From NCBI RefSeq assembly GCF_003288815.1, contig NZ_NHYM01000008.1, forward strand, positions 36,968 through 100,967: a DNA stretch of 64,000 bases, given 5' to 3'. The position numbers were made by a program, and so were the translations under genes. Position 1 is the first letter of the stretch. Each line of letters opens with the position of its first letter. The stretch comes from Helicobacter sp. 16-1353. GTDB taxonomy: Bacteria; Campylobacterota; Campylobacteria; Campylobacterales; Helicobacteraceae. Positions 44,889 to 54,227 of this stretch are shown piece by piece. The notes beneath the pieces are model-generated. The model made no database searches. It was not told the origin of the DNA and saw nothing but the letters and a program-made list of their open reading frames with translations.

Positions 44889-46087
44889 ATGAATTTTAAA
44901 AATTACTGGGAAAAATACTATAAAAAGCATAAAAATCCGGAGGGAAACTCGCTATTTGCGGAGTTTGTGCTAGGACATTTGCAAAAGCAATTGTGTTGGA
45001 AAGATGCGAATCTGCATTTAATTCCGCACTCAATGGAAAATGGAGAAAAAACGCTAGATTCCACGCAAATACGCCTTTTAGAGCTGGGGGGGGGGGAATG
45101 GCAGAGACGCCCTATATTTTGCTAAAAATGGCATAGCTACCACTTCAATCGACCAAGCGGAAAGTGAAATAAAGTATTTGCAAGATTATGTTGCAAAACT
45201 CGCAGAATCTAGCAAATCTGGCGAATTTGTGGAATCTATGGAATCCGCAATAAAATCTAAAGTAGAATCTATGGAATCTGTAGAATCTAGCACAGAATCT
45301 AACGCAAAATCTAGCGAATCTATGGAATCTAACTCAAAGTGGAAAGCAGAATCCGGCGAATCCGCCGAATCCAATCTTACAAAATCTAAAACTCCAAATC
45401 CAAACTTCATCGCCGGCGACTTCACAAAGCTAGAATCTTTTAAATTTAGAGATAAATTTGACTGCATTTATTCCCGCTTCACGCTCCATTCAATCGATAA
45501 AAACGCCCAAGATAAAGTCCTAAAAAATTGCATAAAATATCTAAAAATAGGCGGAATCCTAGCAATCGAAGTGCGTGGCAAAAAGAACTCGCTATACAAA
45601 AAAGGCTTAGAAGTCGAAAAGGACGCATTTATCTATGAGGAGCATTATAGGCGATTTTTGGACTTTGGGGAAACTTGTGAGTTTATAAATGGGATTTGCG
45701 AGGCGGATTCTAATGGGGATTCTAAAACGGATTCCAGCGTGGATTCCCACATAGATTCTAATGAAATTTTCAACGGCTATTCTAGTGCAAATTTCAATGT
45801 AGATTCTAGTGTAGTGTGTGGAATAAATGCTAATATTAATTCTAATATGGGGGGGGGTGCGATTTGGATTGTGCGAGAAATTGGATTCTAACAAGAATTT
45901 AAGTGTGGATTCTAATGTGGATTCTAGTTTAGATTCCAGCTTGGATTTGAGTGAATCTAGCGAAGATTCCAGCAATTTAGACTATATTTTTAAGATAATT
46001 TATAGTGCCGAGAAAAGGGGATTTGCCCCATATAAAAATGAAAATGACCACTTTATCCGCATCCTAGCTCAAAAAATCGCCAAATAA
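44889..46087 (+). CDS. Class I SAM methyltransferase with two poly-G tracts; frame-shifted (OFF) here
   Basis: Starts at ATG 44889 (site AAAGGAG). The frame enters G11 at 45086-45096, exactly in SAM motif I (LLELG), and in this sequence stops at 45125. With G10 it continues as LELGGGNGRDALYFAKNG, then the FDCIYSRFTLHSID and LKIGGILAIEVRG strands. A second tract, G9 at 45849-45857, ends the frame early (WIVREIGF stop at 45891). G8 would instead reach a family-like C terminus, FKIIYSAEKRGFAPYKNEND...FIRILAQK. With G10 and G8 the gene is 1197 bp (398 residues). Two Ser/Asp/Glu/Lys-rich inserts come from AGATTC/GAATCT repeats. The target is unknown, probably a surface sugar or its phosphate group. 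Confidence 0.8.
45086..45096 (+). repeat. G11 tract at SAM motif I of the methyltransferase
   Basis: Eleven G, the first being the third base of the CTG codon. Lengths of 10 or 13 restore the methyltransferase frame; 11 does not. The tract encodes part of the glycine loop that binds SAM. Confidence 0.85.
45849..45857 (+). repeat. G9 tract near the 3' end of the methyltransferase
   Basis: Nine G in a Ser/Asn/Asp-rich insert. With 9 the protein ends 34 bp after the tract; with 8 or 11 it reaches the longer C-terminal segment ending at 46087. It is the second hypermutable tract in the same gene. Confidence 0.78.
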
Positions 46088-46380
46088 AAAACACTTAAGA
46101 AACACTACATTAATGGCAAATATCTACACAAATAAACCACCTTTATAAAGCTATAGCCCATATAAATACAAACTAGCATAAAATCCAAGCAAATTTTATT
46201 TGCATTCTTGCTTATTGATTATCTTATTTTGAAACTTTTAAGATTATCTTTTAATGGCAATTTTGCTAAAATCTAAATTTAACAATGCTATTAGAGACTT
46301 GCATAGTATTTTAACTGCTTTTTGATAATCTAAAGGCTTCTGCCAAAAACACTAATGCCTTTTCTAAAACAATAAGGATA

Positions 46381-47655
46381 ATGAAAATGAATGAAAATCT
46401 TAAAAAATCCCAAAATACCTTAGGTTTTAAGGATATTCGCTATACGAAAATATTTTATTTTGCCTTATTTTCTATGGCTGCGATGACTGTTTTGGGTAGC
46501 ACTGCGATTGCCCCGAGCTTACCAAATCTACAAGCACATTTTAAAAATGTTGACAAAATCGAGGTGCTAAGTAAGCTTGTTTTGACTATGCCTGCGATTT
46601 TTGTTGTGATTGTGTCTCCGATTAGTGGTTTTTTATTTGATAAATTTGCTAGATTGAAGTTGATTTTCCCTTGTATTATTTTATGGAGTATTAGCGGAGT
46701 GGCGGGATTTTTCCTAGATAATGTTTATTATATTTTGATTTCTAGGGCGATTTTTGGGATTGCTACGGCGTTTGTTATGACTGGCTCATCTGCCTTAATT
46801 GCAGATTATTATAAGGGGATTCGACGAGAAAAGGCTTTAAGTATGCAGGGCTTTTTTAATGCGTTTGGCGGGGCATTATTCTTAGTGCTTGGCGGAATTT
46901 TATCAAATATCGGTTGGCAATATCCATTTTTGGTATATTTTCTTGGCTTTGTGATTTTTATACTAGCATTAAAATATCTATTTGAACCAAAGCGAATCGC
47001 TCAAACAAAGCCAAAAAAACAAGATTCTAGTGAATCTAAACTTGCTATAGAATCCAAAACTACTACAAAAGATTTAAGCAATTCTGGATTCCATTTTTGG
47101 ACATTTTTCCCTGTTTATACATTTGGATTTTTAGGTATGGCGATGTTTTACATTGTGCCTACACAAATGCCTTTCTTTATCATCTCGATATTGCATAAAG
47201 GCGGGGAGCTAGTTGGAATCTCACTTGCGATTTCATCTATTTTTACTGCGATTAGTTCGCTTTTTTATGCGAGACTTAGGCAGTATTTTAGATTGGAATA
47301 TATGTATTGTATCGGCTTTATGTCTATGGGATTTGGATATTTCCTAATTAGCATTTTTCATAATTATGTTTTATTGCTTGTAGGATTGATTTTCATAGGG
47401 GCGGCTTTGGGGATTCTGCTTGTTTCTGGAAGTTCGTGGCTTTTTTCAATGACAAATGATTATAATCGTGCCAAAGCATTTGGATTCTTGGTGAGTGCAG
47501 TTTTTATGGGGCAATTCCTTTCTCCTATAATAACCCAACCCGTTACAAATCTAGTCGGCTTAATCGATATGTTTTTGGTATTTTCGATGTTCTTATTTGT
47601 GCTTGGTGTGGGATTTTTGATTAAAGGGATTAAAGGAATGAAAAAGAAATTTTAG
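46381..47655 (+). CDS. MFS multidrug-type exporter (Bcr/CflA-like)
   Basis: A 424-residue 12-helix major facilitator protein. The loop-2/3 region ISGFLFDKFARLK and the TM4/TM5 region SRAIFGIATAFVMTGSSALIADYYKG resemble drug:proton antiporters of the Bcr/CflA-like type. The central cytoplasmic loop (about 209-237) carries a small Asp-Ser/Glu-Ser insert. The substrate is unknown. Start at ATG 46381 after AAGGA; ATG 46387 is an equally good alternative two codons later. It follows the phase-variable locus after a 293-bp spacer with no recognised feature, so it probably has its own promoter. Confidence 0.8.
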   Translation: MKMNENLKKSQNTLGFKDIRYTKIFYFALFSMAAMTVLGSTAIAPSLPNLQAHFKNVDKIEVLSKLVLTMPAIFVVIVSPISGFLFDKFARLKLIFPCIILWSISGVAGFFLDNVYYILISRAIFGIATAFVMTGSSALIADYYKGIRREKALSMQGFFNAFGGALFLVLGGILSNIGWQYPFLVYFLGFVIFILALKYLFEPKRIAQTKPKKQDSSESKLAIESKTTTKDLSNSGFHFWTFFPVYTFGFLGMAMFYIVPTQMPFFIISILHKGGELVGISLAISSIFTAISSLFYARLRQYFRLEYMYCIGFMSMGFGYFLISIFHNYVLLLVGLIFIGAALGILLVSGSSWLFSMTNDYNRAKAFGFLVSAVFMGQFLSPIITQPVTNLVGLIDMFLVFSMFLFVLGVGFLIKGIKGMKKKF

Positions 47656-47673
47656 CCCAATGAAGTTAATTTA

Positions 47674-48627
47674 TTATTTGAATTTATTCCATTCTTTTTG
47701 TGCTGCTTGAAATTTATTTTCAAATAATGGGTCTTCATTTCTCAAATAAACTTTAAGATTATATAAACATTCACTGCTTACATCTTCTATAACCTGCACT
47801 ACAAGGGCATTAAACACATCATTATTATCTTCATACAATGCTTTTTTAAATAGATTTATATATTTTTCAAAATCCTCTTTATCTTTTTTCTCATCTACTT
47901 CTTTTTGTCTAATTGATGTTAAAATATCCATCAAATCTTCTTTTGTCATATCATCAAGCTCTTTTTTGGAATACGCATTACTTATCTCTCTTAATCTTGC
48001 TATTAACTCCTGCTTATCTTTTGAGCTGGTAAAAAATCGTTTATAGTTAGATTCCAAATCTTGTGGTAAAAAATGACTTATGATATATTTCTTTGTATTT
48101 GTTATCCTATCTATACTAAGTGCGATTTTGGTATCTTGCAGTTGAGATAATATATCTTTTAAAAGCCCTGTTTCATCTCTCTTTGTTTCAATAAAATCTA
48201 TGAATGATATGGCTTCTTCTTTTGGCATAAAATTAATCCTATTTTCTATGCTATCTAGCAATATTTCTTGATATTCTCTATATTTTATCTCTAGCATAAA
48301 AAGCGATTTTTCAATGATATTATCACTAATATTATTTATCACAATATCGCGGATACTATCATATGGATATTTTTGCAATAATGTATAAAATACATTGTAT
48401 AGATTCTCTGTATTTGAGATTTCTTTTTTAATATCCTGCTCCATCTCATCTAAATTAATATTTTTTATATGCTTTTCCTTACTATTATAGGCTATAAAAC
48501 CCCTAGTCCATTCCGCCATTGTTTGTTTAAATAATTTTTCTAATTCATCGTCATTTAGGGATTTAATATTTGTTTTATTGTGTTGTTCTAATTGCTTTAT
48601 TATCGTATCTCTTCGCTCGGCATTCAT
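47674..48627 (-). CDS. Hypothetical hydrophilic, helix-rich protein
   Basis: A 317-residue protein, rich in Asp, Glu, Lys and Ile, without signal peptide or membrane helix; long charged helices suggest coiled-coil or scaffold character. No domain recognised. Its start shares one base with the folP stop, making it the last gene of the nudH-lysC-hobA-holB-folP operon. An equivalent unknown gene seems to occupy this place in H. pylori, which suggests a conserved but unassigned function. Confidence 0.65.
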   Translation of the reverse strand: MNAERRDTIIKQLEQHNKTNIKSLNDDELEKLFKQTMAEWTRGFIAYNSKEKHIKNINLDEMEQDIKKEISNTENLYNVFYTLLQKYPYDSIRDIVINNISDNIIEKSLFMLEIKYREYQEILLDSIENRINFMPKEEAISFIDFIETKRDETGLLKDILSQLQDTKIALSIDRITNTKKYIISHFLPQDLESNYKRFFTSSKDKQELIARLREISNAYSKKELDDMTKEDLMDILTSIRQKEVDEKKDKEDFEKYINLFKKALYEDNNDVFNALVVQVIEDVSSECLYNLKVYLRNEDPLFENKFQAAQKEWNKFK

Positions 48628-49730
48628 TATCTAAACTCATTTATAATCTTAAACATATCCAAATGCTCCTCCACATCGTGGCAACGAATGATATTTGCAC
48701 CATTGTTTAATGCTATTTGATGCAGTGCTAAAGTTCCGCTAAGCCTATTTGTAGCGTCTTTAGAAAGTATTTCTCCAATAGTCGTTTTCCTACTAGCTCC
48801 AACCAAAAGCCTATATCCAAAGTGAAGAAAATGCTCTAAATTATCTATTAGCTCAAGATTCTCATATTTATTTTTACCAAAACCAAATCCAATATCTAAG
48901 ATAATATTTTTTATGCCATATTTATCTAAAAGCTCTATTTTCTGTGTGAAAAAGTCATCTAATTCTAATATGATATTATCCTTAGTGTGGGGATAAATCC
49001 AACTATTATGCATAAGAACAACATCGCTTTGAAATTCTTTTGCTAGAGATATTAATCGCTCATCTTTTAGTGAATAAACATCGTTGATAATCCTAAATCC
49101 CCGTTCAAGGCAGAATCTAATTGTTTCAAAATTATAACTATCAATGCTAAATACCGCTTTTTTGGTAAAATCCTCTAAAGCTATTATTGCTTCCTTTATG
49201 CGATTTAATTCTATAGTGGAATCTACAAACTCACTGCCCGGTCTTGATGAAACACCGCCAATATCGATAATATCCACACCCAAATCAATCCATTTATTGA
49301 CTTTTTGCAAAATATCATCAATCTTTATAATCCTAGAATCCTCATAAAAAGAATCCTCTGTTATGTTTATTATCCCCATAATTTTTGGTTTGGAATCTGG
49401 ATTCTTTATATGAGTTTGGAGTGTTTTTGCGATATTTTTTAATCCAAAATCCTGTATTTTACATTTCTGTATTATTCGCTCTAATTGGCTTTGAGTGGCA
49501 ATTAAGATTCCGCTATAGGTTTTATTTTGTGATAAAATCGCTTCTTTTGGAGTGATAAAATCCCCGCCCACACTTATAGATTCTTGCTTTAGGATATGCA
49601 TAGCAGGTAATCTTAGATTATTTATTTTAAAATAAAAGATTCTGCCTTTTTTCATCGCTAGATTATTCGCAAACTCTGTTGCCCCAATATTTTCTAATTC
49701 TTTTAGATTTTTTAATCTATAGATATTCAT
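48627..49730 (-). CDS. folP: Dihydropteroate synthase, long Campylobacterota form
   Basis: Joins p-aminobenzoate and hydroxymethyl-dihydropterin diphosphate in folate synthesis. The catalytic TIM barrel is in residues about 115-367: IMGIINITEDSFYEDSR, DIGGVSSRPGSEF (pterin/phosphate loops), RIINDVYS, LDIGFGFGKN and LVGASRKTTIG. The N-terminal extension of about 110 residues is usual for Helicobacter. Its start overlaps the holB stop by 4 bp (ATGA). Confidence 0.9.
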   Translation of the reverse strand: MNIYRLKNLKELENIGATEFANNLAMKKGRIFYFKINNLRLPAMHILKQESISVGGDFITPKEAILSQNKTYSGILIATQSQLERIIQKCKIQDFGLKNIAKTLQTHIKNPDSKPKIMGIINITEDSFYEDSRIIKIDDILQKVNKWIDLGVDIIDIGGVSSRPGSEFVDSTIELNRIKEAIIALEDFTKKAVFSIDSYNFETIRFCLERGFRIINDVYSLKDERLISLAKEFQSDVVLMHNSWIYPHTKDNIILELDDFFTQKIELLDKYGIKNIILDIGFGFGKNKYENLELIDNLEHFLHFGYRLLVGASRKTTIGEILSKDATNRLSGTLALHQIALNNGANIIRCHDVEEHLDMFKIINEFR

Positions 49731-50404
49731 ATTTTGCCAATTTTATGAGATTTAATTCGCCTTTGATGCTCTAAAATCATAAGTAACAATGCTAAAAATA
49801 TATACCTAGCCATTCCTCCACGCTCTATTTGGCTTATGGCTTCACTGAAATAATTAAGCTCATTTTGATTTAATATAATATTTGACTTTTTAACGCTAAA
49901 TAAAAGATTCTCTATTTTTTGCCTACTTTCTTCTTTTGGGACATAATTTAGATTTTTTACAAATTCTGTGATGGATTTAATATTTAGATTATTAATATCC
50001 AAATCAAAATCATTTCTAATAATTTTTGATTTCTTATTTGTGATAATCATACGAGATAAAATAGTAGGTAAAATCGCATTTTTAGATTTTGTAATCAAAA
50101 TAAACTTTATATTATGTGGTGGCTCCTCTAGAATCTTAAGCAAAGCATTCTGTGCTTCGATATTAAAATTATCCCCAGCAATTACTACGCATTTCTGCGT
50201 ATTTGATGATATATAACTCTCATTTATAACATCTCTAGCATCATCTATTTTAAAATCGATTTTATTATAAGAATCGCATTCTTTGGGGAAGATTCTGTGA
50301 TTGGGATATGTTTGTTTTATAGAATCTATTTGGGAATCTACATCATTTGTGAGAATAATTTCACCAATATCTATTTTAGCTTCCATAATCATCACTAATT
50401 TCAT
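49727..50404 (-). CDS. holB: DNA polymerase III delta' subunit (short form)
   Basis: A 225-residue clamp-loader-type protein with CVVIAGDNFNIEAQNALLKILEEPPHNIKFILIT, the signature shared by delta' subunits (sensor-like ALLKxLEEPP). It lacks a full P-loop and is shorter than E. coli HolB, as in H. pylori. It should stabilise the clamp loader rather than hydrolyse ATP. Overlaps hobA by 29 bp and folP by 4 bp. Confidence 0.82.
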   Translation of the reverse strand: MKLVMIMEAKIDIGEIILTNDVDSQIDSIKQTYPNHRIFPKECDSYNKIDFKIDDARDVINESYISSNTQKCVVIAGDNFNIEAQNALLKILEEPPHNIKFILITKSKNAILPTILSRMIITNKKSKIIRNDFDLDINNLNIKSITEFVKNLNYVPKEESRQKIENLLFSVKKSNIILNQNELNYFSEAISQIERGGMARYIFLALLLMILEHQRRIKSHKIGKI

Positions 50405-50921
50405 TAAACATTACTGCATCAATAGTCCTATCTAGAATCTTAAATAATTGCAATAACTTAACATCAGAGCCACTATCGCTAGAATTCATATTAAAAGCTG
50501 TATGCAAACTACCATCAAACGCCCAAATAAAACTACTTTGATGGTCTGTCGCAAGCTTCACTAATCTATTATTAGCATATCCTATATACCAAATAGTATA
50601 TCTATCATCAAAAGCAACGCTTAGCATATCTTCTATAAGCGGTAAATCTATATCTTGGCATTTAGGAAGCATAGATTCTAAGGTAATAATAGGGATTAGC
50701 GGTCTCCCTTTATTGGCATTTATTGTTTGTAATACATACTCGCAAAACCACTTTTTTTGCAAATCCGAACATAGGATAATGGTATTACCATTGATAATAT
50801 TTTTTGCAAATCTATATGCGATTTGACACCAATCAAATCGTCGCTCCTCAAACCAACCCATAGCAATACCATCTTTACGAGCTAATTCAAGCGTCCAATT
50901 CGCGAAAGCTAAATCATTCAT
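50376..50921 (-). CDS. hobA: HobA-like DnaA-binding initiation regulator
   Basis: A 181-residue protein matching H. pylori HobA, as recalled, in size, operon position and landmarks: an N-terminal W-L-E segment, NGNTIILCSDLQKKWFCEYVLQTIN, and the C-terminal KLLQLFKILDRTIDAVMFNE. HobA forms tetramers that bind DnaA domain I and promote orisome assembly; it is the Campylobacterota structural analogue of E. coli DiaA. Tightly packed between lysC and holB. Confidence 0.85.
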   Translation of the reverse strand: MNDLAFANWTLELARKDGIAMGWFEERRFDWCQIAYRFAKNIINGNTIILCSDLQKKWFCEYVLQTINANKGRPLIPIITLESMLPKCQDIDLPLIEDMLSVAFDDRYTIWYIGYANNRLVKLATDHQSSFIWAFDGSLHTAFNMNSSDSGSDVKLLQLFKILDRTIDAVMFNEISDDYGS

Positions 50922-52123
50922 TTGTCTAAATCGTAAGCCGAATGCAATGCTCTAACCGCTAATTCAGCGTATTTTAAATCAATTATCATAGATATTTTTA
51001 TCTCACTTGTGCTAATCATCATAATATTAATGCCCTCTTTTGCCATTGTGCCAAAAGTTTTACTAGCAACCCCAGAGTGGCTTTTCATTCCAAGTCCTAC
51101 GATAGAAACTTTTGCAATATCTTCATCAAATTCTACACTTTGAGTTGAGTGCTTAAAATCATCAAGAATCCTTTTTGATAATGCAATATCTGTTTTTGGA
51201 ATCGTAAAATCAATATCTGTTTTTCCATCTCTACCGATTGTTTGAACTATCATATCTACATTAATATTTGCATTTGCTAACGAAGTAAATAATTCCGCTG
51301 CAATTCCGGGCTTGTCATCAACATTTACAATACTTATTCTTGCTTGATTTTTATCTAGTGCAATGCCTGTTATAATCGGCTTCTCCATAATTTCCTCCTC
51401 ATTTGTTATAAGTGTCCCCATATTATCATTAAAAGAATTGCGGGTGATAATTTTTACATTTAGTTTTTTTGCTAACTCAACTGAGCGATTAAGCAAAACC
51501 TTAGCCCCAAGTGATGCTAACTCCAGCATTTCATCATAACTTATTTTGTCAATTTTTCTAGCTTTATCATCAATACGCGGGTCAGTCGTAAAAACGCCAT
51601 CAACATCTGTATAAATCTCACATAAATCTGCCTTTAATGCCCCAGCAAGTGCCACTGCGGATAAATCGCTACCGCCTCTACCAAGTGTTGTTGTATGTCC
51701 ATCAATGCTTTGCCCTTGGAATCCAGCCACTACGACTATATAATCTTCTTTTAGATAATTATTTATTATTTCTGTATTTACCTTATCAATCCTAGCTTTT
51801 GTATGTGCTGTGTCTGTTATTATTCCTGCTGCCCTGCCACTTAATCCAACAGCTTTATAGCCAAGTTTATCCAAAGCGATAGCTAAAAGAGAGCTTGTTA
51901 CAATCTCCCCTGTGCTTAATACCTTATCAACTTCTCGCTCATTTGGCAATGTGTTAAGATAGGTTGCAAATCCTAATAATTTATCAGTTTCGCCACTCAT
52001 CGCTGAAACGACTACTACAAGACTATTTCCCTGCTCTTTTACACTTACTATTTTTTTTGCTACATTCTCTATCCTAGAGCAATCCCCAACACTTGTTCCG
52101 CCATATTTTTGCACTATAAGCAT
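50918..52123 (-). CDS. lysC: Aspartate kinase
   Basis: A 401-residue enzyme for the first step of lysine, methionine and threonine synthesis. N-terminal kinase domain (KYGGTSVG, TTLGRGGSDLSAVALA, DGVFTTDPR) and two C-terminal ACT domains (about 265-401) for feedback control (ISIVNVDDKPGIAAELF). The length is typical of the monofunctional type. Overlaps hobA by 4 bp and follows nudH by 2 bp. It links to the dapD step encoded elsewhere in the window. Confidence 0.93.
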   Translation of the reverse strand: MLIVQKYGGTSVGDCSRIENVAKKIVSVKEQGNSLVVVVSAMSGETDKLLGFATYLNTLPNEREVDKVLSTGEIVTSSLLAIALDKLGYKAVGLSGRAAGIITDTAHTKARIDKVNTEIINNYLKEDYIVVVAGFQGQSIDGHTTTLGRGGSDLSAVALAGALKADLCEIYTDVDGVFTTDPRIDDKARKIDKISYDEMLELASLGAKVLLNRSVELAKKLNVKIITRNSFNDNMGTLITNEEEIMEKPIITGIALDKNQARISIVNVDDKPGIAAELFTSLANANINVDMIVQTIGRDGKTDIDFTIPKTDIALSKRILDDFKHSTQSVEFDEDIAKVSIVGLGMKSHSGVASKTFGTMAKEGINIMMISTSEIKISMIIDLKYAELAVRALHSAYDLDK

Positions 52124-52125
52124 TT

Positions 52126-52608
52126 TTAAATATATCCTTCTTTCTTAAAATATTCTAATACTTTTTTATAAATTGGTCTTTTAAAATATACTGTATTATG
52201 AAAAATTTTATCATAATCTACAAATTTATATCTCATAAATTCGGGTGTTTGTGTGTCTAAATTAATGCTAGATTCATCTCTAATTTTTACCAAAAAATAT
52301 TTTTGCATTTGACCTTTAAATGGATACATTTTTCGGCTAATTACTCCAGATGGAAAATTATATCTAAGCCACTCTGGATACTCAGCTAGAATCTCAACAT
52401 TATCTGTTCCTATCTCTTCTTTTAGCTCACGATAAAGGGCATTTATCGGTGTTTCTCCATCATCAATGCCACCTTGTGGAAACTGCCAAATATTACGAAC
52501 ATTTTTTATATCATTTCTTTGTGCTATGAAAAATTCGCAAACTTCAGGATATTTTGTTGATAATATTATAGCCGCCACATTTGGACGATATTGTTCTTGG
52601 TTTTGCAT
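52126..52608 (-). CDS. nudH: RNA 5'-pyrophosphohydrolase (Nudix)
   Basis: A 160-residue RppH/NudH-type Nudix enzyme that removes pyrophosphate from mRNA 5' ends to start decay. The Nudix box is seen as GGIDDGETPINALYRELKEEIG. The early RPNVAAIIL and FFIAQR strands and the C-terminal FVDYDKIF segment fit the bacterial RppH layout. First gene of the six-gene minus-strand operon, divergent from hemW. Confidence 0.9.
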   Translation of the reverse strand: MQNQEQYRPNVAAIILSTKYPEVCEFFIAQRNDIKNVRNIWQFPQGGIDDGETPINALYRELKEEIGTDNVEILAEYPEWLRYNFPSGVISRKMYPFKGQMQKYFLVKIRDESSINLDTQTPEFMRYKFVDYDKIFHNTVYFKRPIYKKVLEYFKKEGYI

Positions 52609-52676
52609 AATAATCCTAAATAATTTTAAAACAAATTCTATAAAAAAATGTATAAAAACTAACTAAGAGAAAATAT

Positions 52677-53708
52677 TTGTTACTTTATATTCATATTCCA
52701 TTTTGTGATTCTAAATGTGGTTATTGCGGTTTTAACTCGCTTACAAACAAACTAGATTCTAGTAAAATCTATCTAGAATCGTTGAAATTAGATTTAATAG
52801 AAATGCTACAAAACACAAAAGAAATAGAAACTATATATATCGGTGGAGGGACGCCAAATACACTAAATCCAAGTGATTATGAAGAGATTTTTAAGATATT
52901 GCAAAGCTATATTACAAATGATACGGAAATTACTATCGAGCTTAATCCAAATCAGCATAAAGAATCTTTGCCATTATTTAAAAATCTAGGCATTAATCGC
53001 TTTAGCATAGGAGTGCAAAGTTTTAGAGATGAAAAGCTTAGATTGCTAGAGCGAAACCATAATCCAAAAATCGCCATTGAATTTATAGAAAATGCTATAA
53101 AATGTGGCATTTCTACAAGTATTGATATGATTTATGATACAAAACTAGATAATGCTAAGAGTATAAAAGATGAGCTAAAACTCGCAAATAGCTTGGGTGT
53201 CGGGCATGTCTCTTGCTATGCTTTAAGCATTGATAAAAACTCAAGATTCTACACTAAACATAAAAATCCCATATTAAATAACACCCTTTGTTACGAAATA
53301 AAAGAGATTCTGGAATCTTATAATTTTCATCAATATGAGGTTTCAAATTATGCTAAAACACATAAAAGTAAGCACAATCTAGGCTATTGGCAGTATAAAG
53401 AATATATTGGAATTGGGCTTGGTGCAGTTAGTAGAATACAAAATAAGCGAATATATAAACAAAATGACTTTCACTCATATATAAAAAATCCACTACAAAT
53501 ACTAGAAGAAAAGCTAAGCAATGAAGACAAAAGATTGGAGAGAATCTTTCTTGGGCTTAGAAGTGAAGTGGGTGTGGATATTTGTGATATTTACAATAAA
53601 AGCAAACTAGATATTTTATTAGATTCTAAAAAATGCAAGAAAGTAGATTCTAGAATCTATGCTACAAACTATTTTCTAGCCGATGAGTTAAGCTTATGGC
53701 TTATGTAA
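52677..53708 (+). CDS. hemW: HemW-like radical SAM protein
   Basis: A 343-residue radical SAM protein with cluster cysteines C10, C14 and C17 in CDSKCGYCGF, the IYIGGGTPNTL SAM-binding motif and FSIGVQSFRDEKL. The short length and missing coproporphyrinogen-specific N-terminal extension make it a HemW-type heme chaperone rather than HemN, although such genes are often labelled hemN. The start is TTG 52677 by position of the conserved IHIPFC; the ribosome site is weak. Confidence 0.85.
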   Translation: MLLYIHIPFCDSKCGYCGFNSLTNKLDSSKIYLESLKLDLIEMLQNTKEIETIYIGGGTPNTLNPSDYEEIFKILQSYITNDTEITIELNPNQHKESLPLFKNLGINRFSIGVQSFRDEKLRLLERNHNPKIAIEFIENAIKCGISTSIDMIYDTKLDNAKSIKDELKLANSLGVGHVSCYALSIDKNSRFYTKHKNPILNNTLCYEIKEILESYNFHQYEVSNYAKTHKSKHNLGYWQYKEYIGIGLGAVSRIQNKRIYKQNDFHSYIKNPLQILEEKLSNEDKRLERIFLGLRSEVGVDICDIYNKSKLDILLDSKKCKKVDSRIYATNYFLADELSLWLM

Positions 53709-53777
53709 GATTCCTTTTTGGATTCCATATTTTAAGATAAAATAACACAAATTAAGATTGCAAATCGAAAGAATGAA

Positions 53778-54227
53778 ATGATACATTTTATAAATCAAAC
53801 TAATATGGAAATACAAAAAGAAATATTAGATTTTCTAAACATAATAAAAAATGACATTTGTAACAATGAAGTTGAACTTGTAGTGGTTAATAGCGATGAG
53901 ATTAGACGATTAAATAGGGAGTTTTTAGGTAAGGATTATGAAACTGATGTTTTATCTTTTGGGCTTGATTATAGTGGCATAAAATTACCAAATCCGCCAC
54001 TTGGAAGTATTATTATATCGATAGATTCTGCTATTAATGTGTCAAAGCAATATAAGCATTCATTACGCGATGAATTTGCGATTTTATTTGTGCATTCATT
54101 ATTACATTTGCTAGGATATGACCACGAGATTGATGATGGAGAACATAGACAAAAAGAGATTGATATTCTAAAGCAATACAATATTTTTAGTCCGCTTATA
54201 CAAAGGAGTTTAGAATCTTGCAAATAA
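53778..54227 (+). CDS. ybeY: Endoribonuclease YbeY
   Basis: A 149-residue metal-dependent RNase for 16S rRNA maturation and ribosome quality control. Zinc motif H-x3-H-x5-H seen in HSLLHLLGYDHE, and the family substrate groove residue in the RLNREFLGKDYETDVLSF segment. The downstream membrane gene starts inside its last codons. Confidence 0.92.
   Translation: MIHFINQTNMEIQKEILDFLNIIKNDICNNEVELVVVNSDEIRRLNREFLGKDYETDVLSFGLDYSGIKLPNPPLGSIIISIDSAINVSKQYKHSLRDEFAILFVHSLLHLLGYDHEIDDGEHRQKEIDILKQYNIFSPLIQRSLESCK

Noticed and set aside
45827..46087. Independent small gene after the methyltransferase
   Set aside because: Its C-terminal part fits the end of the methyltransferase and it joins that frame with a one-base change in the G9 tract, so it is treated as the same gene.
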